Source: Actinomadura atramentaria DSM 43919
GTDB taxonomy: Bacteria; Actinomycetota; Actinomycetes; Streptosporangiales; Streptosporangiaceae
Length of the DNA stretch: 64,000 bases
NCBI RefSeq assembly: GCF_000381885.1
Contig: NZ_KB907214.1
Span: forward strand, 339,987 to 403,986
Direction of reading: 5' to 3'
Under the pieces are notes generated by a model that did no database searches, had not been told where the DNA came from, and saw only the letters and a program-made list of their open reading frames with translations. This document shows, in pieces, positions 24,432 to 35,905 of the stretch; the stretch's first letter is position 1, and every line of letters begins with the position of its first letter. Both the position numbers and the translations under genes were made by a program.

Positions 24432-25235
24432 TCACGCGTCCACGAAGACGTCCACCGGCCGCCCGTCCGCGCGGTGCAGCACGACCGGCCAGTACCCGTC
24501 GAGGAACGCGCCGTCCGGGACCTTCTCGAAGTGCAGCTCGAAGTCGCCGGAGCGGTAGACGACGAGGCTCGTCGGACGGACCTCGGCGAGGAACGCGGCC
24601 TTCTCCTCGGCGGTCTCGTCGCCGGTCGCGCCCCAGTCCCACAGGTGGGCGACGGCGGCGGGCCCGATCTCGTCCATCGCGGCGAGCAGGCCCCGGACGT
24701 GCGGGAGCAGCTCTTCGACGCGGTCGGCCCCGGCGTTGTCGAACATGATCAGCAGCTCGCCGGCCGTCGCCTCGTAGGAGCCGGTGGACGGGTCGAACGC
24801 GACCTCCCCGAGAACGGCGTCGCGGACGGGCGGATGGCCCCCGCGCCCGCCCGGCAGCGTGTGCGCGGCGAGGAACGGGTCCGCGAGGTGCTCGGCGTAG
24901 GACGGGTTCAGCGCGGGCTCCACGATCCGCGTGAACGACGCGAACTGCCGTGGCGTGCCGCGCACACGCCGACCGTCGGCGGCGGTAAGGACGAACTCGC
25001 CGCCGTCGCGTTCCACGGCGGTGACGCGGAACGAGCGCGGCACCGGAAGCGCCTGCACGGTGCCGCCCCGGCCGAGGACGGCGACGGTGGCGCGCTGTTC
25101 GTCGCCGTCCGGCTGGACGAGCAGGACGCTCGCCAGGTCCGGCGCGACGCAGACGAACCCGTCCGGCCCGGCGAGCGCGCGCACCCGCGACTCGTCGCCG
25201 TCCAGCGCGGCGCGGAACACCCCGGACTCGTGCAT
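24432..25235 (-). CDS. Hypothetical protein, possibly DUF2262-like
   Basis: 267 residues, ATG with GGGAGG upstream; the longer frame to 25343 lacks a ribosome site. N-terminal third: a small beta-rich domain (GPDGFVCVAPDLASVLLVQ). C-terminal half: VLGEVAFDPSTGSYEA, LWDWGATGDETAEEKAAFLAEV and DGYWPVVLHRADGRPVDVFVDA, reminiscent of DUF2262/DUF6985 cytoplasmic proteins that often accompany SMI1-type immunity genes. No secretion signal. Function not assigned. Confidence 0.55.
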   Translation of the reverse strand: MHESGVFRAALDGDESRVRALAGPDGFVCVAPDLASVLLVQPDGDEQRATVAVLGRGGTVQALPVPRSFRVTAVERDGGEFVLTAADGRRVRGTPRQFASFTRIVEPALNPSYAEHLADPFLAAHTLPGGRGGHPPVRDAVLGEVAFDPSTGSYEATAGELLIMFDNAGADRVEELLPHVRGLLAAMDEIGPAAVAHLWDWGATGDETAEEKAAFLAEVRPTSLVVYRSGDFELHFEKVPDGAFLDGYWPVVLHRADGRPVDVFVDA

Positions 25236-25343
25236 GGCTCGCCCCCTCCCGGCCGCGCGAGGGGCGCGGCCCGTCAGCGCAGGATAACCAGCGCGCGACA
25301 GACGACACCGGGCGTTCGGGACGAGATAGTCAGTGCGTGACAA

Positions 25344-26198
25344 TCAGCGCAGGCCGGCCATGCGTTCCAGCCGTTCGACGCGGTCGGCGGTCGGCGGGTG
25401 CGTGGAGAACAGCCGCCCGATGCCCGCGCCCCGGAACGGGTTGGCGATCATCAGCGAGCTGGTGGTGGCGAGTTCGGGGTCCTGCGGGAGCGGCAGCGCG
25501 CGGGCGCCCGCGTCGATCTTGCGCAGCGCGGAGGCGAGGGCGAGCGGGTCGCCGGTGAGCCGCGCCCCGGCCGCGTCGGCGGCGTACTCGCGGGTGCGGC
25601 TGACGGCCATCTGCACGACGGCGGCGGCGATCGGGCCGAGGACGAGCATCAGCAGCGCGCCGAGCACGCCGGGCCCGTCCTCGTCGTCCTCCCGGCCGAT
25701 CGGCAGGAAGATCGCCAGGTGCGACAGGTAGGTGATCACGGTCGCGATGGCGGCGGCGACGGACGAGATCAGGATGTCCCGGTTGTAGACGTGCGACAGC
25801 TCGTGCCCGAGGACCGCGCGCAGCTCCCGCTCGTCCAGCGTCCGCAGGATGCCGCGCGTGCAGCAGACGGCGGCGTTGCGCGGGTTGCGGCCGGTGGCGA
25901 ACGCGTTGGGCTGCGCGGTCTCGGAGACGTACAGCCGGGGCATCGGCTGCCGCGCCGCCGTGGACAGCTCCCGGACGAGCCGGTGCAGCACGGGCGTCTC
26001 GATCTCCCCGACCGGGTGGGCGCGCATCGAGCGCAGCGCGATGCGGTCGGAGAAGAAGTAGGCGACGCCGTTGGTGCCGAGCGCGACGGCGAGCGCGATG
26101 AGCAGGCCCGTCGCGCGACCGAACGCCCAGCCGACGACCAGCATCAATGCCGACAGGGCCGCGATGAGGGCCGCCGTCCTGACGCCGTTGAACCGCAC
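25344..26198 (-). CDS. htpX: HtpX-family membrane zinc metalloprotease
   Basis: 284 residues from a GTG with GGGAGG 4 bp upstream. Two N-terminal membrane helices (8-45), zinc site HELSH in VLGHELSHV with the third ligand Glu in [10 protein letters not shown], two further helices around 150-200, and [13 protein letters not shown] near the end as in HtpX. It degrades damaged membrane proteins on the cytoplasmic side. It follows nuoN by 62 bp on the same strand, with its own ribosome site, and may be partly co-transcribed. Confidence 0.92.
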   Translation of the reverse strand: MRFNGVRTAALIAALSALMLVVGWAFGRATGLLIALAVALGTNGVAYFFSDRIALRSMRAHPVGEIETPVLHRLVRELSTAARQPMPRLYVSETAQPNAFATGRNPRNAAVCCTRGILRTLDERELRAVLGHELSHVYNRDILISSVAAAIATVITYLSHLAIFLPIGREDDEDGPGVLGALLMLVLGPIAAAVVQMAVSRTREYAADAAGARLTGDPLALASALRKIDAGARALPLPQDPELATTSSLMIANPFRGAGIGRLFSTHPPTADRVERLERMAGLR

Positions 26199-26260
26199 CT
26201 GACCTCCCGCCGAAGTTCGATCATCCGAACAACGGTTTGACCAGGAGAAATGTTCCCTTA

Positions 26261-27760
26261 TCAGGTGACGGAGGACACGGCCTGCAGCACGAGCTGGGGC
26301 GCGGCGGACAGCACGACCGCGCCCGCCCCGGCGGCGGCGACGGCGGCGCGGACGGGCACGCCGGGCACGGCCGCCGCGTAGGCGTGGCCGGTCGGCGCGG
26401 CGTACAGCCGCACGGCCCACCGCAGGTAGTAGACGAGCCCGATGACGGTGTTGAGCGCCATGATGACCGCGAGCCAGGTGACGCCGCCCGCGACCGTCGC
26501 GCGGAACACGACGACCTTCGCGAACAGCCCCATGACGCCCGGCGGCAGTCCGGCGAGGCAGATCAGGAAGAACGCGAGCGCGGCCCCGGCGGCGGGGCTG
26601 CGGCGGCCGAGCCCCCGGTAGTCGTCGAGGGCGTCGACGGGCGGGGTGCCCTCCCCGGCGGGCTCGAAGCGGCGGCGGAACCCGACGACGACCGCGAACG
26701 CGCCGAGGTTCATCACCGCGTACAGCGCGACGTAGGCGGTGGTCGCGGCGACGGCCTCGCCGAGCCGGTGGTCCCCGGCGGCCAGCGGCGCGAGCATGTA
26801 CCCCGACTGCGCGACCGACGACCAGGCCAGCAGCCGGATCGCGGTCGTCTGCCGGAGCGCGAACAGGTTGCCGAGCGTCATCGTCAGCGCGGCCATGATC
26901 CCGACGAGCGGCCCCCACACGTGCCCGTAGGCGGGGAACCCGAGGGCGAGGACGATCGCCAGGCCCGCGAAGCCGGCGGCCTTGGACACCACGGACAGGA
27001 ACGCGGCGACGGGCAGCGGCGCGCCCTGGTAGACGTCCGGCGCCCAGAAGTGGAACGGCACGGCGGCGATCTTGAACGCGAACCCGGCGAGCACGAGCAT
27101 GATCCCGACGCCCGCGACGGGGTCGAGGTCGGACGGCAGCGACCGCAGCGCGGGCGCGATCCGGTCGAGGTGCATCGCGCCCGTCGCGCCGTAGACGAGG
27201 CTGACGCCGAACAGCATCACCGCCGACGACACGACCGACACCAGGAACAGCTTCACGGCCGCCTCGGACGCGACGCCGTCGTAGCGGCGCAGCGCGACGA
27301 GCGCGAACACCGGCAGCGACAGCGTCTCCAGCGCGACGACGAGCAGCACGAGGTCGCGGGCGGCGACGAGCGTGACCGCGCCGGTGACCGCGCACAGCAG
27401 CAGGAAGTGGTACTCCCCCGCCGGGATGCGGGACGCGGTGATCTCGCCGAGCGACAGCAGCACGACGATCACGGCGGCGACGAGCACGACGCCCTGGAAC
27501 ACGAGCGTGAAGTCGTCCGCGACGTAGGAGCACGACGCCGGGCCGCCGCCGCGCAGCCCGCCCGGCACGCAGAACGTCGCGCGCCGGTCGCCGAACGCGA
27601 GGGCGGCGACGGCGACGAGCGCGGCGCCGAACGCGCCGCCCGACGCCCAGCCGAGGACGCGGCGCGGGACGCCGAACGCGTCCGCGACCAGCAGCGCCAG
27701 CGCGGCGGCGGCGAGGATCAGCGGCGGCGCGACGGCCGCGTAGTCGATGCCCTGGATCAT
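26261..27760 (-). CDS. nuoN: Complex I subunit N (membrane antiporter-like)
   Basis: 499 residues from the ATG at 27760, 5 bp after the nuoM stop. It has 14 predicted membrane helices. Proton-channel signatures include the Glu in [12 protein letters not shown] and the Lys in [29 protein letters not shown] and GLFAKVVVF. It pumps protons in the membrane arm next to NuoK and NuoM. Last gene of the cluster. Long antisense frames over it are not coding. Confidence 0.93.
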   Translation of the reverse strand: MIQGIDYAAVAPPLILAAAALALLVADAFGVPRRVLGWASGGAFGAALVAVAALAFGDRRATFCVPGGLRGGGPASCSYVADDFTLVFQGVVLVAAVIVVLLSLGEITASRIPAGEYHFLLLCAVTGAVTLVAARDLVLLVVALETLSLPVFALVALRRYDGVASEAAVKLFLVSVVSSAVMLFGVSLVYGATGAMHLDRIAPALRSLPSDLDPVAGVGIMLVLAGFAFKIAAVPFHFWAPDVYQGAPLPVAAFLSVVSKAAGFAGLAIVLALGFPAYGHVWGPLVGIMAALTMTLGNLFALRQTTAIRLLAWSSVAQSGYMLAPLAAGDHRLGEAVAATTAYVALYAVMNLGAFAVVVGFRRRFEPAGEGTPPVDALDDYRGLGRRSPAAGAALAFFLICLAGLPPGVMGLFAKVVVFRATVAGGVTWLAVIMALNTVIGLVYYLRWAVRLYAAPTGHAYAAAVPGVPVRAAVAAAGAGAVVLSAAPQLVLQAVSSVT

Positions 27761-27765
27761 GGGCG

Positions 27766-29268
27766 TCAGCCACCTCCGAACAGCGCGCGCACCGGGCCGG
27801 TCGTCACGGCGAGCAGCGTCTTGGGCCAGAGCCCGACCAGCAGGGTCGCGGCGATGAGCGGGGTCCACGCGGCGTACTCGTAGGCGGAGATCCGCGCGAC
27901 GCCGGCCGGGGCGTCCGGCTGCGGCGTCCCGTGCGTGATCTTGGCGAGCAGCCGCAGGAAGTACGCGGCGGTGAGGACGGCCCCGAGCGCGGCGACGGCC
28001 ATGAACACGACGAACGTCGTGCGCGGCAGCGCGGCGTGCGGCTTGTACGCGCCGAGCAGCGCCAGCATCTCGCCCCAGAACCCGGCGAGGCCGGGCAGTC
28101 CGAGGCTGGCGACGGCCGCGAAGGTGAGCGTCCCGGCCAGGCGCGGCGAGGACGCGAGCATCCCGCCGCCGATCTCGCGCAGGTCGCCGGTGCCGTAGCG
28201 GTCCTTCACCGAGCCCGCGACGAAGAACAGGAGCCCGGTGATGAGGCCGTGCGCGATGTTCCCGAACAGCGCCGCGTTGATCCCGACGGGCGTGAGCGTC
28301 GCGATGCCGAGCAGCACGAAGCCCATGTGCCCGACGGACGAGAACGCGATCATCCGTTTGAGGTCCGTCTGCGCGAGGCAGGCGAGCGCGCCGTAGATGA
28401 TCCCGATGACGGCGAACAGGCCGAGCCAGGGCGCCCAGTACGCCGCGCCCTGCGGGGCGGCCGGGAGCGCGACGCGGATGATGCCGTAGGTGCCCATCTT
28501 CAGCAGCGCGCCCGCGAGCAGCACCGATCCCACGGTCGGGGCCTCGGTGTGCGCGTCGGGCAGCCAGGTGTGCAGCGGCCACATCGGCGTCTTGACGGCG
28601 AAGCCGAGGCCCATCAGCAGGAACGCGGTGATCTGGACGCCGCGCGACAGGCCCGCGCCGTGCCGGGCGGCCAGCTCGGTCATGTCGAGCGTCCCGGCCT
28701 TGACGCCGACGAGCAGCATCCCGACCAGCAGCAGGCCGGAGCCGAGCAGCGTGTAGAGGATGAACTTGCGGGCGGCGAACGACCGGTCGGAGCCGCCCCA
28801 GATCGCGATGATCGCGTACATCGGGACGAGCACGATCTCGAACGCGACGAAGAACAGCACCAGGTCCAGCGCGGTGAACGTGCCGAGCATCCCGACTTCG
28901 AGGACGAGCAGCAGCCCGGTCAGCAGCCGGATCTGCCCGCCCGCGGGCGGGTGCTTCATCGTGTAGAGGAAGCACAGGAACGTCAGCAGCGCGGTGAGGA
29001 CGATCAGCGGCAGCGAGATGCCGTCCGCGCCGAGATGGAAGCGCAGCCCGATCGACGGTGCCCAGGACGCGTTCACGCCGAGCTGCGTCTCGGACGCCTT
29101 GCCGTAGTCGAACGCGGTGGCCGCCGATACCGCCACGAGCAGCGTCGCGCCGGACACGCCCGCGCCGTACCGGGCGACGGCCGCGTCGCCCGGCAGGAAC
29201 CGGCCCGCCGGGAGCAGCAGCAGGACGGCCCCCAGCAGGGGAATCGCCGTCATCAGCACGAAGATCAC
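27766..29268 (-). CDS. nuoM: Complex I subunit M (membrane antiporter-like)
   Basis: 500 residues, GTG overlapping the nuoL stop. Hallmarks of the Mrp-like antiporter fold: [16 protein letters not shown] (conserved Glu), [23 protein letters not shown] (conserved Lys and His) and [17 protein letters not shown]. Full length for the family. Forms the second proton channel of the membrane arm. Confidence 0.95.
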   Translation of the reverse strand: MIFVLMTAIPLLGAVLLLLPAGRFLPGDAAVARYGAGVSGATLLVAVSAATAFDYGKASETQLGVNASWAPSIGLRFHLGADGISLPLIVLTALLTFLCFLYTMKHPPAGGQIRLLTGLLLVLEVGMLGTFTALDLVLFFVAFEIVLVPMYAIIAIWGGSDRSFAARKFILYTLLGSGLLLVGMLLVGVKAGTLDMTELAARHGAGLSRGVQITAFLLMGLGFAVKTPMWPLHTWLPDAHTEAPTVGSVLLAGALLKMGTYGIIRVALPAAPQGAAYWAPWLGLFAVIGIIYGALACLAQTDLKRMIAFSSVGHMGFVLLGIATLTPVGINAALFGNIAHGLITGLLFFVAGSVKDRYGTGDLREIGGGMLASSPRLAGTLTFAAVASLGLPGLAGFWGEMLALLGAYKPHAALPRTTFVVFMAVAALGAVLTAAYFLRLLAKITHGTPQPDAPAGVARISAYEYAAWTPLIAATLLVGLWPKTLLAVTTGPVRALFGGG

Positions 29269-31361
29269 AGGAAGATCACCACCACGGCGACGATGACGAC
29301 GACCCCGCCGAGCACCCCGGTGAGGTAGGTCTGCGGATCGCCGTCGCGGGGCAGCCGCAGCGCCCCGGCGAGCCGCTGGACGAGCCGGGCGGTGCCGACG
29401 ACCGCGCCGTCGACGTCCTGCCGGTCCACGACGGCGACGCCGCGCGCGAGCCGCCGCACCGGGCGGACGATCGCGGCGGCGTACAGGGCGTCCACGCCGA
29501 ACGCGGCGGCGAACGCGGGCCGCGCGCGGCCGAGGACGAGCGACGGGTCGGCACCCGTGCTACCGGACGTGTCGCGCCGCCACAGCAGGAACGCGGCGGC
29601 GCCGCCGAGCGCCAGCAGCGCGACGCCGAGCAGCGCGGATGCGACGTGCGGGCGCAGCTCGTCCGCGCCGAGCCCGAAGAACCCGAGGACGGCGGCGGGG
29701 ACGGCCAGGACGGCGACCGTCCACGACATGGCGCGCGGGGACTCGCGCGGCTCGCCCGTCCCCCGGTACTCGCCGAAGAACGTCATGAGCCAGGCGCGCA
29801 TCGCGTACGCGGCGGTGAGCGCGACGGTCAGCAGCAGACCCAGGTAGATCAGCCACGCGATGCCACTCGGGATGGTGGGAGGCGCCGAGTGAACCGTGCC
29901 CGACAGCACGGGCACGAAAGCGCCGGAGCCGGGACCGAACAGCGGCTGCGGCGGCGTGGAGTCGTAGAACCCCGCCGCCGCCGTCAGCTCGCCGCCGTGC
30001 AGGGCCGCGTGCTGCGCGCCCTCGATGACGGCGTCCTTGCTGAACCAGCCGCTGACCGGCGGGACGCCCGCGAGCGCCGCGAACCCGACCGTCATCGCCG
30101 CGAACGTCACCGGCATCCGGGCGCGCAGCCCGCCGTGCCCGGCGAGCAGGTTCGTGCCGGTCGCGAAGATGACGCTGCCCGCCGCGAGGAACAGCACCGC
30201 CTTGAACGCGCCGTGCGCGACGAGGTGGAACACCGCCGCCGACCGCGCGCCGACCGCCAGGCCCGCCGCCATGACGGCGAGCTGGCTGATGGTGGAGTAG
30301 GCGAGGACGCGTTTGAGGTCGTCCTGGGCGAGGGCGGCGAGCGCCGCGCCGACCATCGACACGACGGCGACGACGCCGAGGACGGCGAGCGCGGCCGGGG
30401 CGGCGGCGTACACCGGGTAGAGCCGCGCGACGACGTAGATCCCGGCGGCGACCATCGTCGCGGCGTGGATGAGCGCGCTGATCGGCGTCGGCCCGGCCAT
30501 CGCGTCGGGCAGCCAGGTGTGCAGCGGGAACTGGGCGCTCTTCCCGGCGACGCCCGCGAGCAGCAGCAGCGCGGCGGTGAGCAGCGTGGCGTGCGGGACG
30601 TCGCCGAGCCGGGTCAGCAGGCGCGGGATCTCGAACGTCCCCGCGCCGACGCCCAGCATGATCACGCCGATGAGGAACCCGACGTCGCCGAGCCGCGTGA
30701 CGAGGAACGCCTTCACGGCCGCCCGCGAGTTCGAGCGGTCCTCCCAGTGGTGCCCGATGAGGAAGTACGAGCAGACGCCCATGATCTCCCAGCCCGCGTA
30801 CAGCACCAGCAGGTCGCGGGAGAACACCACGAGCAGCATCGCGGCGGTGAACAGGGAGATGAACGCGGCGTAGGACGAGTACCGCGCGTCCTTCGCCATG
30901 TAGGAGACGGAGTAGACCTGCACCGCGAGCGCGACCGCGCAGACGAGCACGGCCATCAGCGCCGACAACCCGTCCACGTGCAGGCCGACGCGGATCGGCA
31001 CCGAGCCGGTCTGGATCAGCGTCAGTGTGCCCGCGCGCGGGCGCGGCGACTGCCACAGCGTCAGCCCGACGATGACGGCGAGGACGAACGACACGGCGGC
31101 GGGCACGCACGCGATCAGCGCGGGCCCGTTGCGCAGCACCGCGAACCCGGACGCGGCGGCCGCGGCGGCGGGCGGCGTCGCGCCCTCGTGCGCGGAGTCG
31201 GCGTCGGCGTCGGCCTCCGCGTCGGTGACGACCGTGCCGCCTGCGGGCGCGTCGGCGGCGGGCGCGCCGCGCAGCGCGCGGGTCAGCGCGGGGCCGCCCA
31301 GCATCCCGGCGAGCGCGGCGGCGAACGGCAGCAGGACCAGCAGCGCGGCGAGGACGGTCAC
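29265..31361 (-). CDS. nuoL: Complex I subunit L (membrane antiporter-like)
   Basis: 698 residues, GTG overlapping the nuoK stop. [56 protein letters not shown] and [14 protein letters not shown] mark the antiporter core. It is longer than typical NuoL because of an Ala/Asp-rich insert at about 35-75 between the first two helices and a loop near 465-500. The C-terminal lateral helix region is present (about 600-698). Confidence 0.95.
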   Translation of the reverse strand: MTVLAALLVLLPFAAALAGMLGGPALTRALRGAPAADAPAGGTVVTDAEADADADSAHEGATPPAAAAAASGFAVLRNGPALIACVPAAVSFVLAVIVGLTLWQSPRPRAGTLTLIQTGSVPIRVGLHVDGLSALMAVLVCAVALAVQVYSVSYMAKDARYSSYAAFISLFTAAMLLVVFSRDLLVLYAGWEIMGVCSYFLIGHHWEDRSNSRAAVKAFLVTRLGDVGFLIGVIMLGVGAGTFEIPRLLTRLGDVPHATLLTAALLLLAGVAGKSAQFPLHTWLPDAMAGPTPISALIHAATMVAAGIYVVARLYPVYAAAPAALAVLGVVAVVSMVGAALAALAQDDLKRVLAYSTISQLAVMAAGLAVGARSAAVFHLVAHGAFKAVLFLAAGSVIFATGTNLLAGHGGLRARMPVTFAAMTVGFAALAGVPPVSGWFSKDAVIEGAQHAALHGGELTAAAGFYDSTPPQPLFGPGSGAFVPVLSGTVHSAPPTIPSGIAWLIYLGLLLTVALTAAYAMRAWLMTFFGEYRGTGEPRESPRAMSWTVAVLAVPAAVLGFFGLGADELRPHVASALLGVALLALGGAAAFLLWRRDTSGSTGADPSLVLGRARPAFAAAFGVDALYAAAIVRPVRRLARGVAVVDRQDVDGAVVGTARLVQRLAGALRLPRDGDPQTYLTGVLGGVVVIVAVVVIFL

Positions 31362-31726
31362 AGCCCGGCCTCCACGGCCTCGGCCGCCTCGGCGGCGGGG
31401 TCGCCCTCGCCGGGCACGGCGTCCTCGCGCAGCGTGCGCAGCGCGTCCACGTCCACGACCTTCCTGTTCCGGTAGACGAGCAGGATGATCGCGAGCCCCA
31501 GCCCGACCTCGGCGGCGGCGATCACGATGGTGAACAGCGTGAGGACCTGGCCGCCGTGCAGCCGGTCCCGCCACCACACGTCGAACGCGACGAGGTTGAG
31601 GTTGACGGCGTTGAGCATCAGCTCGACCGCCATCAGCACGAGGATCGCGTTGCGCCGCGCCAGCACCCCGTACACGCCGACGGCGAACAGCAGCGCGGAG
31701 ATGACGGCCGGATAGACGATGTGCAT
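31358..31726 (-). CDS. nuoK: Complex I subunit K
   Basis: 122 residues, ATG overlapping the nuoJ stop by 1 bp (TGATG). Three membrane helices with the conserved buried glutamates in [15 protein letters not shown] and [12 protein letters not shown]. An acidic tail of about 25 residues ([15 protein letters not shown]) extends beyond the usual end. Confidence 0.95.
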   Translation of the reverse strand: MHIVYPAVISALLFAVGVYGVLARRNAILVLMAVELMLNAVNLNLVAFDVWWRDRLHGGQVLTLFTIVIAAAEVGLGLAIILLVYRNRKVVDVDALRTLREDAVPGEGDPAAEAAEAVEAGL

Positions 31727-32241
31727 CAGTCGCCGTCCTTCGCGCCGATGTCGGTCCGGGACAGGACGATCGCGCCGACGAGCGCCGCGAGCAGCAGCAC
31801 CGACGCGACCTCGAACGGCAGCACCCAGGTGCGGAACACGCTCGACCCGAGCGCGTCCGCGCTGCCCCCGCCCGGCTTCACGTCCTTGTGCGCGCCGCCG
31901 AACCCGAGGACCACCGTGGTGACGAGCAGCGCGGCGGTCGCGACCGCGACGACGAGCGCCACCCAGCGGTTCTCCGAGTCCAGCCCGTCGTTGCGGCCGA
32001 TCGGCGCGCGCGTCAGCATGATGCCGAACAGCAGCAGCACCACGACCGCGCCGACGTAGATCAGCACCTGCACCCAGGCGACGAACTCGGCCGTCAGCAC
32101 CAGGTAGGAGCCCGCGAGGCCGCCGAACGCGACGACGAGCCACAGCGCGGCGTGGACGATCTGCCGCGTCGTCACGCACAGCACGCCGCCGCCGAGCGCG
32201 ACGACGCCGAGCAGCACCAGCGCCACGTCCTGGCCGGTCAC
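31726..32241 (-). CDS. nuoJ: Complex I subunit J
   Basis: 171 residues, GTG overlapping the nuoI stop as GTGA. Five membrane helices; [19 protein letters not shown] and [19 protein letters not shown] contain the kinked helix 3 region that couples quinone reduction to pumping. The frame upstream of this GTG is nuoI antisense/shadow and is excluded. Confidence 0.93.
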   Translation of the reverse strand: MTGQDVALVLLGVVALGGGVLCVTTRQIVHAALWLVVAFGGLAGSYLVLTAEFVAWVQVLIYVGAVVVLLLFGIMLTRAPIGRNDGLDSENRWVALVVAVATAALLVTTVVLGFGGAHKDVKPGGGSADALGSSVFRTWVLPFEVASVLLLAALVGAIVLSRTDIGAKDGD

Positions 32242-32777
32242 GCGCCCCGCCCCCGTCCGGCCCGGGACGCCGCCTTCCCGGCCGCCGCGATCTCCTTCGG
32301 CGGCTCGCCGGACGGGTCGTGGGCCTGCGGCGGCGGGACCGTCCACATCCACTCGCGCAGGCGTTCCTTCTCGTGGGTCAGCTCGGCGATGTCGTACTCC
32401 GCGTACTCGAACTCCGGCGACCAGAACAGCGCGTCGAACGGGCACACCTCGACGCAGATCCCGCAGTACATGCACAGCGAGAAGTCGATGGCGAACCGGT
32501 CGAGGACGTTGCGGCTGCGCGCCCGCCCGCCGCCCTCGGCGGGCAGCGTCTCCTTGTGGGAGTCGATGTAGATGCACCAGTCCGGACACTCGCGCGCGCA
32601 GAGCATGCAGACCGTGCAGTTCTCCTCGAACAGCGCGATCACGCCGCGGGTGCGCGGCGGCAGATCGGGCTGCACCTCCGGGTACTGACGCGTGATGCTG
32701 CGCCGCGTCATCGTCCGCAATGTCACGGCCAGCCCCTTGGCCAGACCGCCTCCTGGTAGCCGTCCCACGGGGGACAT
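32238..32777 (-). CDS. nuoI: Complex I subunit I (2x[4Fe-4S])
   Basis: 179 residues from the ATG at 32777. This start has no ribosome site; a GTG at 32726 with AAGGGG upstream would give 162 residues, but [13 protein letters not shown] before it looks conserved, so the longer form is kept. [12 protein letters not shown] and [12 protein letters not shown] bind the two clusters passing electrons to NuoB. It is the first gene after the inserted plus-strand pair, so it needs its own promoter in 32778-32857 if the operon is split. Confidence 0.92.
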   Translation of the reverse strand: MSPVGRLPGGGLAKGLAVTLRTMTRRSITRQYPEVQPDLPPRTRGVIALFEENCTVCMLCARECPDWCIYIDSHKETLPAEGGGRARSRNVLDRFAIDFSLCMYCGICVEVCPFDALFWSPEFEYAEYDIAELTHEKERLREWMWTVPPPQAHDPSGEPPKEIAAAGKAASRAGRGRGA

Positions 32778-32857
32778 GATGACGTACCGCGGGGTCGCCC
32801 GTGAACGCGGCGGTGACCCGGTGCGTCTGACGGGTAGGGACGACGAAAGGGGACAAG

Positions 32858-33550
32858 GTGGTCTGCGGTGACATATCGCCTGGCCGGAGCGGTCGCGCGC
32901 GCTCGATCCCGAAGGGCCTCGGCTACGCGGCCGTGCCGCTTCTCACGGCGGGAATCGCCACGCCCGTCCCGTTCGTCTACGCGGCCTTCCGCCACCGCTC
33001 CCGGCTCCAGGGCCTCATCGCGTTCGCGTACACCGTCGTGGTCTGCGTCACCGCCGGACTGACGGGCGCGCCGGACGGCAGCACCCGCGACTCCATCGCG
33101 ACCGGGCTCATGATCGCGCTGTGGGTCGGCGGGTCGGGGCACGCGTTCGCGGTCGGGGCGTTCATCCGCCGCACCGCGCCCGCGCCGCCGCCCCTCCCGC
33201 CGCGAAGCGACGGCAACCGGTACGCGCTCGCGGAACTGGAGCGCCGCCGCGCGCTGCGCGCCGAGGCCCGGGCGCTCGCCGCGCGCGACCCGTCCGCCGC
33301 CTACGAGCTGGGCGTCGGCCGCCCCGACCTGCCGCGCGCCTACGACGACGGCGGACTCGTCGACGTCAACCACGCGCCCGCGCGCGTCCTCACGACACTG
33401 CCCGGCATCTCCGCGGCGACCGCCGCGCGGCTCGTCGAACGCCGCGCGGAACGCGGCGGGTTCATCTCCGTCGAGGACATGGCCCTGGACACCGACCTCC
33501 CACCCGACCTCCTGCCCTTCCTCGCGGACCTGACGATCTTCCTGCACTGA
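32858..33550 (+). CDS. Membrane protein with C-terminal helix-hairpin-helix (paralogue 1)
   Basis: 230 residues, GTG with AAAGGGG upstream. Four hydrophobic segments in the first 115 residues ([55 protein letters not shown]), a basic linker, then a ComEA-type helix-hairpin-helix at about 165-225: [19 protein letters not shown] and [11 protein letters not shown]. This fold binds DNA non-specifically in ComEA. The gene is divergent from nuoI, 80 bp apart, and lies inside the nuo operon on the opposite strand. Confidence 0.75.
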   Translation: MVCGDISPGRSGRARSIPKGLGYAAVPLLTAGIATPVPFVYAAFRHRSRLQGLIAFAYTVVVCVTAGLTGAPDGSTRDSIATGLMIALWVGGSGHAFAVGAFIRRTAPAPPPLPPRSDGNRYALAELERRRALRAEARALAARDPSAAYELGVGRPDLPRAYDDGGLVDVNHAPARVLTTLPGISAATAARLVERRAERGGFISVEDMALDTDLPPDLLPFLADLTIFLH

Positions 33551-33630
33551 CGACGGGTCAGCATGACGTCGCCCGTGAACGCGGTAGCCGCCTCCCGCGT
33601 CCCAGGAGCGGCGGCGAAGAGAGGAGCAAG

Positions 33631-34341
33631 ATGGCCGAAGGCGGCATCGACGCTGATGAACGGCCTGGCAGACGAGGATGGGTCTTCTCCATCGGTGTCG
33701 GCGTCCTCTATGGGGCCGTGCCGCTCGTCACGCTCGGGATGTGCGCACCATTGCCGTTCATCTACGCGGCCGTCCGCCGGAACTCGTTTCCCCTGGGAAT
33801 TTTCACGTCCCTCTACATCGCGTGGGTCATGGTCGTCTTCAAGATGGCGTCCGGAGGCGGTTCGCACAGCATGTTCGAGAACATGATGCTGGGCGGGCTG
33901 TGGCTCGGCTCGACGGTCCATGCTTTCGCGGTCGGGGTGATCGGCTGCCGCGGACCGCGAAGGCGGAAGCGGGACATCATCGTCACGCCGTTGGCCGTCG
34001 AACGCGACCGGATCGCGCAGGCCGCGGCGAGTCGGCGCCGCAGGCTGCGCGCCAAGGCACGGGCACTGGCGGAACGCGACCCCGACGCCGCCCGGGAACT
34101 CCGGATCGGCCGACCCGACCTCCCCCGCACCCATGACGACGGCGGACTCATCGACGTCAACCACGTACCGGCGAGGGTCCTGGCGACGCTGCCCGGCCTC
34201 GACTCGGCGGCCATCGTCCGGCTCATCGAACGGCGCGTGGCCCGTGGCGGGTTCAGGTCCGTCGAGGACATGGCGCGCGACCTCGCGCTGCCGACGGACC
34301 TCCTGCACGACCTCGCGGAGGTCGCGATCTTCCTGGGCTGA
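33631..34341 (+). CDS. Membrane protein with C-terminal helix-hairpin-helix (paralogue 2)
   Basis: 236 residues, ATG with GAGAGGAG upstream. Same architecture as the preceding gene: AVPLVTLGMCAPLPFIYAAV, membrane helices, ARALAERDPDAARELRIGRPDLPR, then IDVNHVPARVLATLPGLDS and ARGGFRSVEDMA. The 17-bp sequence GTCGCCCGTGAACGCGG occurs upstream of both (32794-32810 and 33568-33584), so the duplication included the promoter region. It ends 9 bp from the nuoH stop, convergent. Confidence 0.75.
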   Translation: MAEGGIDADERPGRRGWVFSIGVGVLYGAVPLVTLGMCAPLPFIYAAVRRNSFPLGIFTSLYIAWVMVVFKMASGGGSHSMFENMMLGGLWLGSTVHAFAVGVIGCRGPRRRKRDIIVTPLAVERDRIAQAAASRRRRLRAKARALAERDPDAARELRIGRPDLPRTHDDGGLIDVNHVPARVLATLPGLDSAAIVRLIERRVARGGFRSVEDMARDLALPTDLLHDLAEVAIFLG

Positions 34342-34350
34342 CCCCGCGGG

Positions 34351-35313
34351 TCAGAAGGCGACCTTCAGGACGCCCGTCAGGGCGAGTTGGGCGAGGGCGA
34401 GGGGGACGAGCCAGGCCCACGCGAGTTTCTGGAGCTGGTCCTCGCGCATGCGCGGGTAGCTGACGCGCAGCCAGATCACCACGAACGACAGCGCGAACAC
34501 CTTGAGCAGCATCCACAGCCAGCCCAGTTCCGTCTCCAGGAACGGGCCCTTCCAGCCGCCGAGGAACAGCACCGCCGTCAGCGCCGACAGCACGATGATG
34601 CCCGCGTACTCGGCCAGCAGGAAGAACGCGAACCGCAGCCCGCCGTACTCGGTGTACGGGCCGAGGATGATCTCCGAGTCCGCGATCGGCATGTCGAACG
34701 GCGGACGGCGCAGCTCCGCGAGCCCCGCCACGAAGAACACGACCGCGCCGACCGCCTGCCACGGCAGCCAGTACCAGCGCCACGCCTCCACGATCCCCGG
34801 CAGCGACAGCGTGCCCGCCGCCATCGCCGCCGACGACGCCGCGAACACCAGCGGCAGCTCGTACGACATGAGCTGCGCCGCGACGCGCATCCCGCCGAGC
34901 AGCGAGTACTTGTTCGCGCTCGCCCAGCCCGCCATGATCGCGCCGATCACGCCGACGCCCATCACCGCCAGGGCGAAGAACAGGCCGACGCCGAGGTCCA
35001 CCGCGACCTGGCCGTCCGGCCCGATCGGCACCACCAGCAGCACCAGCAGGTACGGGACGATCGCGACGGCCGGGGCCAGCTTGAAGATCCGCCGGTCCGC
35101 GGCGGCCGGGACGACGTCCTCCTTCTGCGCGAACTTCACGCCGTCCGCGACGAGCTGCGCCCACCCGTGGAACCGGCCCGCGTACATCGGGCCGAGACGG
35201 CCCTGCATGTGCGCCATCACCTTGTGCTCGGCCTGCCCCACCAGCAGCGGCAGCACGCCGAACGCCGCGGCGACCGCCAGCAGCTTGAGCACGATCACCA
35301 GCAGGTCAGGCAT
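34351..35313 (-). CDS. nuoH: Complex I subunit H
   Basis: 320 residues from the ATG at 35313, overlapping nuoC by 8 bp. Eight membrane helices; quinone-site signatures [52 protein letters not shown] and [16 protein letters not shown]. Forms the quinone chamber with NuoB and NuoD. The operon is interrupted after this gene by the two plus-strand genes. Confidence 0.95.
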   Translation of the reverse strand: MPDLLVIVLKLLAVAAAFGVLPLLVGQAEHKVMAHMQGRLGPMYAGRFHGWAQLVADGVKFAQKEDVVPAAADRRIFKLAPAVAIVPYLLVLLVVPIGPDGQVAVDLGVGLFFALAVMGVGVIGAIMAGWASANKYSLLGGMRVAAQLMSYELPLVFAASSAAMAAGTLSLPGIVEAWRWYWLPWQAVGAVVFFVAGLAELRRPPFDMPIADSEIILGPYTEYGGLRFAFFLLAEYAGIIVLSALTAVLFLGGWKGPFLETELGWLWMLLKVFALSFVVIWLRVSYPRMREDQLQKLAWAWLVPLALAQLALTGVLKVAF

Positions 35314-35905
35314 GCGGTCCCCAGTCGTCGGGCACGCCCGGCGGGCGCACGCGGCGGCGGCTGGGCGCACCGTGGCCCGACTCGCCGGGTTCCTTCGCGC
35401 CCGGCCACGCCTTGGCGACGCGGGACGCGAGGACGAAGTCCTTGCGGAGCGGGTTGCCCTCGAACCCGTCCGGGAGCAGCAGCGGGACCAGGTTCGGGTG
35501 GCCCTCGAACTCGATCCCGAACATCTCGAACGTCTCGCGCTCGTGCCAGGCCGCGCCCCGGTACACGCCGGTCGCGGTCGGCAGCGCGGGGTACGCGCGC
35601 GGCACCCGCGTCCGGACGAGCAGGTGGTGGCGCTCCTCCAGCGAGTACAGGTGCGCGACGACCGCGAAGCCGTCGTCGACCTCGTCGACGCCGGTCAGCC
35701 AGTCGAAGAAGCCGCAGGCCAGGTCGTCGCGGGCGAACGTCAGCGCGTCGATCCAGCGGTCCGCGGGGACGCCGACGGACAGGCCGCCGTGGGTCTCCTC
35801 GGTGGTGACGTCGTCGGCGAACCGGTCGTGCCACGCGACCGCGAGGGGGTGCGGGGGCGGGGCCTCGGGTTCCGGGGCGTCCGGGGTGTCGGCGGCGTCG
35901 CTCAC
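35306..35905 (-). CDS. nuoC: Complex I subunit C
   Basis: 199 residues, GTG overlapping the nuoB stop as [42 protein letters not shown] spacing, [22 protein letters not shown] and [10 protein letters not shown] match the 30-kDa subunit. It is not fused to NuoD, and the next gene is nuoH, so the expected nuoD position is empty. Proline-rich acidic N-terminus of 20 residues. Confidence 0.92.
   Translation of the reverse strand: MSDAADTPDAPEPEAPPPHPLAVAWHDRFADDVTTEETHGGLSVGVPADRWIDALTFARDDLACGFFDWLTGVDEVDDGFAVVAHLYSLEERHHLLVRTRVPRAYPALPTATGVYRGAAWHERETFEMFGIEFEGHPNLVPLLLPDGFEGNPLRKDFVLASRVAKAWPGAKEPGESGHGAPSRRRVRPPGVPDDWGPHA

Noticed and set aside
26215..26230. GTTCG-N6-CGAAC palindrome upstream of htpX as a regulator site
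   Set aside because: Five-bp arms in GC-rich DNA are expected often by chance, and no regulator gene is adjacent.
35306..35313. nuoD hidden between nuoC and nuoH
   Set aside because: The two genes overlap by 8 bp, leaving no space, and NuoC has no C-terminal NuoD fusion.
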